In this document: positions 52,380 to 62,222 of the stretch, one piece after another | Numbering within the stretch: position 1 is the stretch's first letter | Layout of the letters: the number at the start of each line of letters is the position of its first letter | Assembly (NCBI GenBank): GCA_964601575.1 | Contig: CAZROA010000069.1 | Span: forward strand, 1-64,000 | Direction of reading: 5' to 3' | DNA length: 64,000 nt | From: CAZKEG01 sp964601575 | GTDB taxonomy: Bacteria; Desulfobacterota; Thermodesulfobacteria; Thermodesulfobacteriales; Thermodesulfatatoraceae | The notes under the pieces: model-generated | Database searches by the model: none | The model's input: only the letters and a program-made list of their open reading frames with translations | What the model was told of the DNA's origin: nothing | Made by a program: the position numbers and the translations under genes

Positions 52380-53156
52380 TTAACCACCAAAATCTTCGAT
52401 CGTCAGGTCTTCACAGGCCTCCTTGACCCGTTCCAGGGCTTCATAGAATTCGTCTTCGATCTTACGTACCCGCATCCCGTAAGCCCGTTGAATAGCCTTA
52501 CGCACTATTTCGCCCTTGAGAAGGGCATTGGTCAGGGCCAATCGACTATAGGCCTCGTTTACCGCTTCATTGAGTTCTAGCAATTTTTGAGCCCGCCGAC
52601 GACGTTCTTCAGCCGCTTCGGAAAGGGACTCAGAAAGGAAACGATCGATCTTGGTCACCAAAGATTCATAAAAACTCGCCGGGAAACGGGTCTCAAACTC
52701 CTCCAGGACAAAGCCAAAGGTCAGATAGGCCGGTTCCTTGAAGAAGGTAAAGAGGTCTACTTCTAGGCGTTCTGGTTCTTGGTTCAAAAATTCCTGAAAC
52801 AATCGATAGGCCTGCCGTGACTTCTCTTTCACATTGGGTGGCTTTTCGGTATTGAACTCCAGGATATGCAAGGCTAGTTCTTTGGGCACGATAAGGGCCA
52901 CAATTTCTTCGTGCCCCAGTTCTTGTAAGGCTTCTAAACGATGCCGCCCATCAATGACGTAGTATCTGTCCCGGTCCTTAAAGACGATGATCGGGTGCAA
53001 AAAACCGAGTTTATCGATGGCCAAAGAGAGATTACGTTTCAGGCCTTCGGAAATATCACGCTGAAAAGGGGGGATTTCGATCTCTTCGACCTTTAGGAGA
53101 CAAAGGACCAACTCCTGTTGTTTGACTGGTTCTTGATAATGGCAGAGCTCTTGCAT
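52380..53156 (-). CDS. ParB/Srx-fold protein heading the Memo operon
   Basis: A 258-residue protein with a ParB N-terminal domain: VEEIEIPPFQRDIS, LGFLHPIIVFKDRDRYYVID and GRHRLEALQELG (about residues 24-92), the last being the ParB CTP/ATP motif. The C-terminal 130 residues are helical and charged. There is no parA neighbour. A related ParB-fold gene occurs at 30462, beside cobB. It begins the unit that continues with Memo and the radical-SAM gene. GGAAGAGG lies before the ATG. Confidence 0.8.
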   Translation of the reverse strand: MQELCHYQEPVKQQELVLCLLKVEEIEIPPFQRDISEGLKRNLSLAIDKLGFLHPIIVFKDRDRYYVIDGRHRLEALQELGHEEIVALIVPKELALHILEFNTEKPPNVKEKSRQAYRLFQEFLNQEPERLEVDLFTFFKEPAYLTFGFVLEEFETRFPASFYESLVTKIDRFLSESLSEAAEERRRRAQKLLELNEAVNEAYSRLALTNALLKGEIVRKAIQRAYGMRVRKIEDEFYEALERVKEACEDLTIEDFGG

Positions 53157-53249
53157 TTTTGAACCCTCTTCCCCGGTGATAAAAGTTATGGTCTAACCAT
53201 AAGATAAACATAATATGGCCTTTGCCAGGATTTCGGACAAGCATTTTTC

Positions 53250-53279
53250 TTGACAAGGGCTTTTAATAGGCCCTAAATT
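53250..53279 (+). promoter_or_regulatory. Sigma70 promoter of acyP
   Basis: A consensus TTGACA (53250-53255), an 18-base spacer and TAAATT (53274-53279) lie about 22 bases before the acylphosphatase start. The GGAGGAGG ribosome site follows. Confidence 0.6.
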
Positions 53280-53300
53280 TCCCTGAGAAAGGGAGGAGGT

Positions 53301-53579
53301 ATGGGTAAGAAACGTGTCCATGTCTTCATCTCCGGTCGGGTGCAAGGCGTGTTTTTCCGAGCCTATACCAAAGAAGAGGCCGATCGTTTGGGGCTCACCG
53401 GGTTTGTTCGTAACCTACCTGATGGGCGGGTGGAAGCTGTGTTTGAAGGCGATGAAGAACTCATCGAAGAGATGATCAGATGGTGTCATGTTGGTTCCCC
53501 TCATGCCAAGGTTACCGGCGTAGAGGTGCATGAGGAACCGTACACCGGAGAGTTCACGCGTTTTGAGATCAGGTACTAG
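53301..53579 (+). CDS. acyP: Acylphosphatase
   Basis: A 92-residue acylphosphatase that hydrolyses acyl phosphates such as carbamoyl phosphate and 1,3-bisphosphoglycerate. The phosphate loop GRVQGVFFRAYT holds Arg20, and Asn38 (GFVRNLPDG) activates water. Size and motifs are complete. GGAGGAGG precedes the ATG; its stop is directly followed by the ATG of the peptidase gene. Confidence 0.96.
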   Translation: MGKKRVHVFISGRVQGVFFRAYTKEEADRLGLTGFVRNLPDGRVEAVFEGDEELIEEMIRWCHVGSPHAKVTGVEVHEEPYTGEFTRFEIRY

Positions 53580-54719
53580 ATGATTAACGTCGAACGCTTA
53601 GCCAATGAGTTTTTGCGTCTGGCCCATATCGAGAGTCCTTCCCGGCGAGAAGGGGAAATAGCCGCTTATCTCGAAAGGGAATTTCGGCTCTTAGGGGCTG
53701 AGTGTCTCTTTGATGATTCAGCTCCCAAGACCGGCTCTGAGGTAGGTAACCTCATCGTCAAGATCCCGGGAGACAAAGCTGGGCCTTGTCTCTTTTTCGC
53801 CGCCCACATGGATACCGTGGAACCGACGAGAAATCCTCGAATCTTCCTGGAAGACGGCATCTTTCGCAGTGATGGGCGTACCATCTGTGGGGCAGACGAC
53901 AAGAGTGCCATCGCCGCCCTCCTTGAGGTGACCAGGGTGATTAAAGAGAAGAATCTGTCTCACGGAGACCTTGAATTTATCTTCACCACCTGTGAGGAGA
54001 TAGGGCTCCTGGGGGCCAAGAATCTCGATTATTCCTTGATCAAGGCCCAGTTTGGCTATGCCCTTGATAGTGAGGATCCAGATGAACTGATTAATCGTGC
54101 CCCGGAGGCCATACGCTTTCGCCTGGTGGTCCTCGGTTTGGCGGCCCATGCCGGTCTGTGTCCGGAAAAGGGCATCAACGCCATCAAACTGGCTGGCGAG
54201 GCCCTTTCTCAGGTCAAAGTGGGGCGGATCGACGAGGAGACCACGGCCAATATCGGTCTTATCCGCGGGGGGACAGCTACCAATATCGTTCCAGAAGAGG
54301 TAGAACTCCTAGGAGAAGTTCGTAGCCACAGTCACGAGAAATTAGAAAAGGTCTGGCAGGGGATTCTTTCTTGTTTTCAAAGGGTAGTAGAGGCCAATCG
54401 TCAGGGGCGTAAAGATCGCCCGGCCCTCAATTACAAATGGGATCAGGATTATCCCCTGATGCGGGTTGCCGAAGATCACCCGGTAGTCAAGCTTGCCCTT
54501 TCTGCCGCCCAAAAACTCGGGCGACAATTGAAGATCACCTTTACTGGCGGTGGTTCGGATGCCAATATCTTTAACGGCCACGGCCTGCCCTGCGTCATCC
54601 TTGGCACCGGAATGCAGAGGGTTCATTCCACAGAGGAATTCCTCGCCCTTGAGGACTTGGTAAAGACCGCCGAGCTTACCCTGCAGATCGTCCTTGAGGC
54701 CGCGGGAGGGTCACCGTGA
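53580..54719 (+). CDS. M20 family peptidase, PepT-like
   Basis: A 379-residue zinc aminopeptidase. Metal ligands are His76 and Asp78 (AAHMDTV), Asp106/Asp107 (GADDKSA), Glu139/Glu140 (TTCEEIG) and an Asp in ALDSEDP; the late GGGSDANIFN contains another. PepT-type enzymes remove the first residue from tripeptides. The ATG follows the acyP stop with no gap, and the stop overlaps the convergent histidine kinase by 44 bases. Confidence 0.9.
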   Translation: MINVERLANEFLRLAHIESPSRREGEIAAYLEREFRLLGAECLFDDSAPKTGSEVGNLIVKIPGDKAGPCLFFAAHMDTVEPTRNPRIFLEDGIFRSDGRTICGADDKSAIAALLEVTRVIKEKNLSHGDLEFIFTTCEEIGLLGAKNLDYSLIKAQFGYALDSEDPDELINRAPEAIRFRLVVLGLAAHAGLCPEKGINAIKLAGEALSQVKVGRIDEETTANIGLIRGGTATNIVPEEVELLGEVRSHSHEKLEKVWQGILSCFQRVVEANRQGRKDRPALNYKWDQDYPLMRVAEDHPVVKLALSAAQKLGRQLKITFTGGGSDANIFNGHGLPCVILGTGMQRVHSTEEFLALEDLVKTAELTLQIVLEAAGGSP

Positions 54720-56055
54720 CCCGTAGGCCGCCTTCGGGTCGGTTCTCAAAGAAGAGCTGTCCTCCGTGGAGGATGACGATCTGACGACTGATGGCCAACC
54801 CCAGCCCGGTCCCACCTTTTTTGGTGGTGTAGAAAGGTTTGTAGAGCTTTTTGAGCTCTTCTTCTTTCACTCCTGGCCCGGTATCCTCTACCAGTAAGGC
54901 TACTTCTTCTGGAGACCAATTTTTGGTCCGGATGATAATCTCTCCGCCCTTGGGCGTGGCCTCGGAGGCGTTGTTCAACAAGTTCCAGAGGACTTGTTTG
55001 ATCCTCTCGCCATCGACCAAGGCCATAGGCGCGGGATGAGCCAGGTCCAATTTGAGCCTTTGCCCCCGGGCTGTAAGTTGCAACTTTGCTCCCTCCAAGA
55101 CCTCACTGACCAACCGGTTTAGATCGCACGGGGTCTTTTTCAGTTCGACCTTTTTGGTTCGTTCAAGCATCCGTTGCAGGATTCTTTCCAAACGCTTGCT
55201 CTCTCTGGTGATCACCTGGGCCCGTTTGGCTAGCTCTGGCTGATCCTGCAGGAGTTCCTGGAGGAATTCGGCGGCCAAACGAAGGCTGGTCAAAGGATTT
55301 TTGATTTCATGGGCCAGACTAGCGGCCAACTGGGCTGCGGTGGCCAGGCGTTCGCTCTCCACCAATCGTTGCTGAAAATCCTGAATCTGTCTGGCCATCT
55401 CGTTTAAGGCCCGGGCCAATTCCCGGACCTCTGGGGGCCCTTTCTCCGGGGCACGGATGGAGAGGTTCCCCCTGGCCAATTCTTTGGTAATGACCACCAA
55501 TTCTTCCAAGGGTTTGGTGATCCATCGGCTGAGGTACCAGCTCACAATCAGCATGAAGACCAAACCGCTAAAGGCCGTATAAGAAAGCCCGAAAAACAGT
55601 TCCCTTTGGACGCGGTCTTCAAAGGTGGTGGGCAAAAGGAGCCCGAAGATACAGGAAATATCCGGACTCAATTGGGTATAAAAAAGCACTAGACGATAAT
55701 TTTGTTCCTTTATGCGGAGTTTTTCGACCACCGCTTGGCCTTCCTTGAGTTTTTTAAGGGTCCCAGGAGAAATGGTATGGAGTTTATCCGGGCACTTTCC
55801 TTTAAGGGTGCTGGCCAGGAGGGTACCATCCACCCGATAGATAAAGACCTCCCCTCCCATCATCCTCTGCAAACGGGCGAGGACCTCTTCATCGAGGAAG
55901 TTACCCTTTTGCAACAAGAATTCGGCCAGCCTGGCCACCTGTTTGGTCTCCAAGGAATCGATGATTCGAGAGGTAAAAGAGATGGACGTATAGGCAAAAT
56001 AGATGCTGATAAAGATGATTAAAAAAGAGAAGAAAAGAATAAAGCGTTTGTACAT
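54676..56055 (-). CDS. Sensor histidine kinase
   Basis: A 459-residue membrane kinase. An N-terminal span, a periplasmic sensor (about 30-150), a second span (about 155-178) and HAMP (about 180-232) precede HisKA with the phospho-His in LAHEIKNPLTSLRLA (near residue 250). The ATPase domain has LWNLLNNASEAT, VEDTGPGVKEEEL and GGTGLGLAISRQI. No response regulator lies next to it in the window. It overlaps the peptidase gene tail to tail, and its own start has no clear ribosome site. Confidence 0.94.
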   Translation of the reverse strand: MYKRFILFFSFLIIFISIYFAYTSISFTSRIIDSLETKQVARLAEFLLQKGNFLDEEVLARLQRMMGGEVFIYRVDGTLLASTLKGKCPDKLHTISPGTLKKLKEGQAVVEKLRIKEQNYRLVLFYTQLSPDISCIFGLLLPTTFEDRVQRELFFGLSYTAFSGLVFMLIVSWYLSRWITKPLEELVVITKELARGNLSIRAPEKGPPEVRELARALNEMARQIQDFQQRLVESERLATAAQLAASLAHEIKNPLTSLRLAAEFLQELLQDQPELAKRAQVITRESKRLERILQRMLERTKKVELKKTPCDLNRLVSEVLEGAKLQLTARGQRLKLDLAHPAPMALVDGERIKQVLWNLLNNASEATPKGGEIIIRTKNWSPEEVALLVEDTGPGVKEEELKKLYKPFYTTKKGGTGLGLAISRQIVILHGGQLFFENRPEGGLRVTVTLPRPQGRSAG

Positions 56056-56082
56056 AAGCTTAGTAAATTAATCGGTTAAAAA

Positions 56083-56727
56083 CTACTTTATAACTTTCAA
56101 TTGTCTTAAAAGTTCGTACACTTCTTTAAAATCAGAAACATGATAATCCGCCGGGAGCCCTTTATTTTTGTAAGCAATCAGCGGAACACCAACTTGTCGG
56201 GTTAATTCCCAATCTACTTCCGAATCCCCGATGTAAAGGACCTCTTTGGGTTCAAGGCCAAAATAGTGAAGGATTACGGTCAAGGCCTCGGGATGAGGCT
56301 TTGGCTTCGGTGATCTGAGAGCGGTCATAACCAGGTCAAAGAGGGGCTCCAGGCCGAATATTTCCAGCAACCGTCCCATGGTCGTCGTTCGGTTGGTAGA
56401 GATGGCTGTCTTTAAAGGTGGCCGTATGGCGGTGATCAGCTCCTTAAGCCCGGGCTCAGGCTTCATAAGGGGTAAGAATTGTTCATAATTAAGCTTCTTT
56501 TGATAGGCCAAGGCCTGATCAACCAGGTCAGGGTGGTCCCTAAACAGATAGCGCACCGAGCTTTCCGCCGGGTGCATGTGGACAAAACGAAATTCTTCTT
56601 CGGTAAGCGGGGGGCGACCCATGGCCTGGGCAATATGGTTGTAATAGGCCCAGTTGGCCTCCCGAGAGTCAAAAAGGACCCCATCACAATCAAAGACCAA
56701 GAGTTTTATGAGAGAATTTCTACCCAT
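56083..56727 (-). CDS. HAD phosphatase (phosphoglycolate phosphatase-like)
   Basis: A 214-residue HAD enzyme with a cap of subclass I. Motif I is VFDCDGVLFDS (Asp13, Asp15), motif II ISTNRTT, motif III the Lys in SPKPKPHPE and motif IV YIGDSEVDWE. It is Gph-like, but substrate among sugar and glycolate phosphates is not decided. It lies after the livK terminator and before the histidine kinase on the same strand. No ribosome site is visible. Confidence 0.88.
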   Translation of the reverse strand: MGRNSLIKLLVFDCDGVLFDSREANWAYYNHIAQAMGRPPLTEEEFRFVHMHPAESSVRYLFRDHPDLVDQALAYQKKLNYEQFLPLMKPEPGLKELITAIRPPLKTAISTNRTTTMGRLLEIFGLEPLFDLVMTALRSPKPKPHPEALTVILHYFGLEPKEVLYIGDSEVDWELTRQVGVPLIAYKNKGLPADYHVSDFKEVYELLRQLKVIK

Positions 56728-56734
56728 GGTAAGA

Positions 56735-56756
56735 AAGGCCCGGAGGGCCGGGCCTT
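56735..56756 (-). terminator. Rho-independent terminator after livK
   Basis: A perfect 9-bp stem, AAGGCCCGG with CCGGGCCTT, and a 4-base loop. On the minus strand it is followed by TTTCTT. It lies 4 bases after the livK stop and just before the HAD gene start, so the HAD gene may be made by read-through. Confidence 0.75.
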
Positions 56757-56759
56757 AAC

Positions 56760-57929
56760 TTAATAATCTTCCAGATGCCAGGTACCGTTTTTGATCCGTA
56801 CAATAATCATCGAATCTACCCCAAGCCCACAATGATCTTTAGGGCTCATGCGATAGATCCCAGAGATCCCTACATAACCGTTTATATTCTCTAGGGCCTG
56901 TCTGATCCCTTCCCGATCAACCCCGGCCTTTTGGATGGCCAGGACTAAGAGATTGATGGCGTCCCAAGCATAGCCAGAATGGGTATTAATGGGAAATTTT
57001 CGATCCAGATCATAGACCTCGTTATATAGCTTTACAAAGTGCGCGATGACCGGTTTTTGCGGGTCAGAATCCGGCAGTTCTTGCCAGGCCATTAATTTGG
57101 TTGAAGGCATGAGATTTCCTTCGGCGGCCTTACCTGCTAATTCGATATATTTCGGGTCAGGTAGACCATGGCACTGAAAGAGGGGGACCTTGATTCCCAG
57201 TTGTTGGACATTCTTGGCCACAATGGACCCCGCCGGGCCGATGGTCCAACAGATAATGACCTCGGGTTTTTTGAGCATCAGGCGGCGGAGTTGGCCGGTC
57301 ATGTCGGTGTCCGAAGGGTTAAAGGATTCTTTTCCGACTATGACAAGCCCGTATTCAGGGGCCAGTTTTTCAAGCCAGCGTCTACCGTCTTGACCGAAAC
57401 CATCCGAAGCCGTGAGGATGGCCACGCGTTTGAGGCCCTTTTTCTGGAGATAGAGATAGATCTTTTTGACTGCGGTGGAGGACCGTTGAGGGGCCTTGAA
57501 GATATATCTGGCCGTGCCAAAACGCCCCCCTTCCATGATAACTGGATCACCGCCGACGGTCATGACGATGGGGACCCGAGCCCGCTCGACGATGGGTTTG
57601 ATGGCCATGCCGGTACCAGTCCTGGTCGGGCCAATCAGGGCCACCACCTTTTCTACTTCGATTAGGCGCTTGACCGCCATGACCGCCTTGGTAGGGTCAC
57701 CCTCGGTATCGGCCATGATCAATTTTATAGGCCGCCCGTTTACTCCGCCGTGTTTGTTTATTTCCGCCACCGCCATCTCTGCCACCAATTTGGTCGGAGT
57801 ACCAATAAAGGCCGCCGGGCCAGAGAGGGCAAAAAGGGCTCCGATCTTTATGGGCTCTTTTTGGGCAGCCTTGACCGGGGAGATAAGCAGACCAAAGACC
57901 AAGAGTAAGATTAAAATCACAGACCTCAT
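56760..57929 (-). CDS. livK: Branched-chain amino-acid-type ABC substrate-binding protein
   Basis: A 389-residue exported type I periplasmic binding protein. The signal peptide (about 1-21) ends VKAA-QK. KIGALFALSGPAAFIG, AEINKHGGVNGRPIKLI and VALIGPTRTGTGMAIKPI are typical of the LivK/LivJ family. Ligand may be an amino acid, amide or aromatic acid. No transport genes adjoin it; the LivGF ATPases are at 7043-8508, too far for one operon. GGAGG lies before the ATG. Confidence 0.9.
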   Translation of the reverse strand: MRSVILILLLVFGLLISPVKAAQKEPIKIGALFALSGPAAFIGTPTKLVAEMAVAEINKHGGVNGRPIKLIMADTEGDPTKAVMAVKRLIEVEKVVALIGPTRTGTGMAIKPIVERARVPIVMTVGGDPVIMEGGRFGTARYIFKAPQRSSTAVKKIYLYLQKKGLKRVAILTASDGFGQDGRRWLEKLAPEYGLVIVGKESFNPSDTDMTGQLRRLMLKKPEVIICWTIGPAGSIVAKNVQQLGIKVPLFQCHGLPDPKYIELAGKAAEGNLMPSTKLMAWQELPDSDPQKPVIAHFVKLYNEVYDLDRKFPINTHSGYAWDAINLLVLAIQKAGVDREGIRQALENINGYVGISGIYRMSPKDHCGLGVDSMIIVRIKNGTWHLEDY

Positions 57930-58054
57930 CCTTCACCTCCTCTGGATTTCTTTAGGTAACAGGGTTTAAAACCAAGATCAAATCTTTTGCGGAAAAGAGG
58001 GCCGTCTTCCTTGGTGCACTTTATTTGTCTTATGAAAAAGATTTGTTCAAGCAA

Positions 58055-58082
58055 TTTGATGAATCCGATAAAATGCTATATT
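58055..58082 (+). promoter_or_regulatory. Candidate promoter of serS
   Basis: TTTGAT (58055-58060) and TATATT (58077-58082), spacer 16, lie in the divergent livK/serS gap. The remaining bases of 57930-58147 hold no other clear signal. Confidence 0.4.
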
Positions 58083-58135
58083 GATTGGGCTCTAAAGTCT
58101 TCTCTTTCAAATTCAGATTATCTAGCAGAGAGTAA

Positions 58136-59440
<1,305 letters not shown>

Positions 59441-59442
59441 CC

Positions 59443-60834
59443 TTAGGCGCTATTTATCTTCCTGGCCGCCTCAAAGATATGTTTATCTAAGGGCTCCTCG
59501 ATGGAAAGGGGATATTTTCCGGTAAAACAGGCCAGACAATATTCGTGTTCGTTTCTCTTGGCCGCCGAAAGGAGCCCTTCAAGGCTTAAGTAATGCAATA
59601 GATCAAGCTCCAGATAGCGCCGAATCTCTTCCACCGAGTGTTTGGCGGCGATTAATTCTCCCCGGGTGGGAAAGTCTATGCCATAGAAACAAGGGAACCT
59701 AATCGGGGGGCAACTGATGAGCATACTGATCGAATAGGCCCCGGCCTCTCGGATGGACTTGATCCTCGTTCGGCTGGTGGTCCCGCGGACCAAAGAATCA
59801 TCTACCACAGCCACCTTTTTACCACGCAGGATCTCACGCACCGGGTTTAGCTTTACCCGGACCGAAAAATCACGCATGCTTTGGGAGGGCTGAATAAAGG
59901 TTCGCCCGACGTAGTGGTTCCTGATGACCCCCATTTCAAAGGGAAGCCCCGCAGCCTGGGCATACCCGATGGCCGCGTAATTACCCGAATCAGGAAAGGG
60001 CATAACAAAATCGGCCTCCACTCGGCATTCCTTGGCCAATTCATAACCCAAGCGTTTACGGAAGGCATAGACGTTTTGGTTATAGATATAGCTATCTGGC
60101 CGGGCAAAATAGATGAACTCAAACACACAATGGGCCAAGCGATTGGACTTGAGCCCTTCGTAAGAAGTAAGCCCGTTTTCGTCAATTACTAGGATTTCTC
60201 CAGGGGCCACGTCGCGGAGGTACTGGGCCTGGACCAGATCCAAGGCACAGGTCTCCGAGGCCACGATATAACCGCCGTTTAACATGCCCAAACAAAGGGG
60301 CCGGAACCCATAAGGGTCACGAAAGGCAATCAATTTATCCTGGGCCAGGAGGACGATGGAATAAGCCCCTTCGATAAGGCCCATGGTCTCCCGGATGGAT
60401 TCGATCAGGCCTTTACGCATGGACTTGGCCAGGAGGTGGACAATCACCTCGCTGTCCATGGTGGTCTGAAAAAGAGAGCCATCGGCCTCAAGCTCTGCCC
60501 GCAGGCGGTGGGCATTAACCAGATTGCCGTTATGGGCTAGGGCAAAGGTCTTTTGCTCATGGGTGACACAAAAGGGCTGGGCATTTTTGATGGTTGTCGA
60601 TCCGGTAGTGGAATAACGAACGTGGCCAACGGCTATATGCCCTTTTAGCTCGTTTAGGATGGCCTCGTTAAAGACGTCGGCCACCAGGCCCAGACCTCGA
60701 TGTTCTCGGACTTCTTTTCCATCGGAGACCGCGATTCCAGCGCTTTCCTGCCCTCGGTGCTGAAGGGCATAAAGCCCGAAGTAGGCGATCTTAGCCGCTT
60801 CCTTATGTCCAAAGACACCGATTACGCCACACAT
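59443..60834 (-). CDS. purF: Amidophosphoribosyltransferase
   Basis: A 463-residue glutamine amidotransferase that makes phosphoribosylamine, the first committed purine step. The nucleophile is Cys2 of MCGVIGVFG, exposed after Met removal. GRGQ-type glutaminase motifs (YALQHRGQESAGIAV, HNGNLVNAHRLR) are followed by the PRTase domain, VAVVDDSLVRGTTSRTRI. Cysteines in the C-terminal half (CFYG, CLACFTG) fit the Bacillus-type enzyme with an Fe-S cluster. The start at 60834 is set by Cys2 and AAGGTGG upstream. Confidence 0.97.
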   Translation of the reverse strand: MCGVIGVFGHKEAAKIAYFGLYALQHRGQESAGIAVSDGKEVREHRGLGLVADVFNEAILNELKGHIAVGHVRYSTTGSTTIKNAQPFCVTHEQKTFALAHNGNLVNAHRLRAELEADGSLFQTTMDSEVIVHLLAKSMRKGLIESIRETMGLIEGAYSIVLLAQDKLIAFRDPYGFRPLCLGMLNGGYIVASETCALDLVQAQYLRDVAPGEILVIDENGLTSYEGLKSNRLAHCVFEFIYFARPDSYIYNQNVYAFRKRLGYELAKECRVEADFVMPFPDSGNYAAIGYAQAAGLPFEMGVIRNHYVGRTFIQPSQSMRDFSVRVKLNPVREILRGKKVAVVDDSLVRGTTSRTRIKSIREAGAYSISMLISCPPIRFPCFYGIDFPTRGELIAAKHSVEEIRRYLELDLLHYLSLEGLLSAAKRNEHEYCLACFTGKYPLSIEEPLDKHIFEAARKINSA

Positions 60835-60845
60835 GGTTGCCCACC

Positions 60846-62222
60846 TTATTCTATTGCTCCGCCCACGACGATTTCCGGGATACGCAGCGTGGGCTGTGCA
60901 TCTGAGACAGGTACACCCTGTCCGTCCTTGCCGCAAGTCCCGATGGCAAACCCCAAATCGTTGCCTACCATGTCGATCATCTGGAGCACTTGCGGCCCGT
61001 TACCGGAGATAGTCGCCCCACGAACCGGCTCACCAACAAGGCCCTTTTCAATGAGATAGCCCTCGGCCACTTCAAAGACAAAATTGCCGGAGATGGTGTC
61101 TACTTGACCACCACCCATCTTTTTGACCAAGAGCCCCTTTTCCACACTGCGAATGATGGCCTCCGGTGGTGTATCTCCGGGGGCAATATAGGTGTTGCTC
61201 ATCCGGGGAATGGGACGAAAGCGATAGGATTCACGCCGACCGTGGCCGTTAGATTTGACACCGGCCTTCATGGCCGAAAGCCGATCATAGAGAAAGGTCT
61301 TGAGAACACCGTTCTCGATGAGCACCGTCTTTTCCGGCCACACTCCCTCGTCGTCGAACTGGTAAAACCCCCGCTGATAAAGGAGGGTGGGATCGTCGAT
61401 CACGGTGATCAAAGGAGAGGCCACCTGTTCACCCAGGCGCCCGGCATAGACTGAAAACCCCTCGGCAGCCAGATCTGCCTCAAGCCCATGGCCCACGGCC
61501 TCGTGGATCATGGTCCCGCCAGCCTCTGAAGAAAGGACCACCGGCATGGTCCCTCCTGGGGCCTTTCGGGCCCCTAACATGAGCAAGGCCCTTTTGGCCG
61601 CCTTCAAGGCGATCTCTTCTGGGGGGGTCTTTTCAAAGATTTCAAGCCCTATGGCCCCTCCCACCGGTTCGTACCCGGTCTGGATTACCTCTCCCTCCCG
61701 GGCCACGACCTGAACCGCTAACAAAGTATAAAGCCTTTCTCCAGAGATCCATTCTCCCTCGGTATTTACGATGGTGATCTCCTTACGCACGTCCTGGTAA
61801 ATGACCTGGACTTGGACGACCTTAGGTGAGACCCCGCGGGCCACTTGGTTGGCCTCTTGGACTAATTTGACCTTGGTCAAAAGGGGTTCTTCATAGGGAG
61901 GTCTCTTTATCTCAATGGGGGGGACCTTATGTCGGTCTGAAAACACAATGTCTTTTTCTTCTTCACCGGTAAGCTTTTTGAGCTCCCTGGCCAGGGTTTC
62001 CAGGTTTTCCAAGGACATATCGTTGGAATAGGCATAGGCCGTATGAAAATCGCCATAGATGACCCGCAGCCCCACACCGGCGTCTACGCCGGTGACCGCC
62101 TTCTCTAAACGATTGTTTTCCAAGACGATATAAGTGGTAACAGTGCGTTCAAAATAGAGATCAGCAAAGAGACCTTTACCGCAGGCAAGGGCAAGGATTT
62201 TGTCTACTCCTTTAGGGACCAT
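60846..62222 (-). CDS. tldD: Metalloprotease TldD
   Basis: A 458-residue member of the TldD/PmbA family, which with TldE cleaves peptides such as microcin precursors and CcdA antitoxin. The zinc motif is HEAVGHGLEADL (HExxxH, near residue 235). GNFVFEVAEGYLIEKG and the GTCGKDGQGVPVSDA tail are typical. No tldE/pmbA is adjacent. It overlaps the PfkB stop by 11 bases and precedes purF by 11 bases. Confidence 0.95.
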   Translation of the reverse strand: MVPKGVDKILALACGKGLFADLYFERTVTTYIVLENNRLEKAVTGVDAGVGLRVIYGDFHTAYAYSNDMSLENLETLARELKKLTGEEEKDIVFSDRHKVPPIEIKRPPYEEPLLTKVKLVQEANQVARGVSPKVVQVQVIYQDVRKEITIVNTEGEWISGERLYTLLAVQVVAREGEVIQTGYEPVGGAIGLEIFEKTPPEEIALKAAKRALLMLGARKAPGGTMPVVLSSEAGGTMIHEAVGHGLEADLAAEGFSVYAGRLGEQVASPLITVIDDPTLLYQRGFYQFDDEGVWPEKTVLIENGVLKTFLYDRLSAMKAGVKSNGHGRRESYRFRPIPRMSNTYIAPGDTPPEAIIRSVEKGLLVKKMGGGQVDTISGNFVFEVAEGYLIEKGLVGEPVRGATISGNGPQVLQMIDMVGNDLGFAIGTCGKDGQGVPVSDAQPTLRIPEIVVGGAIE

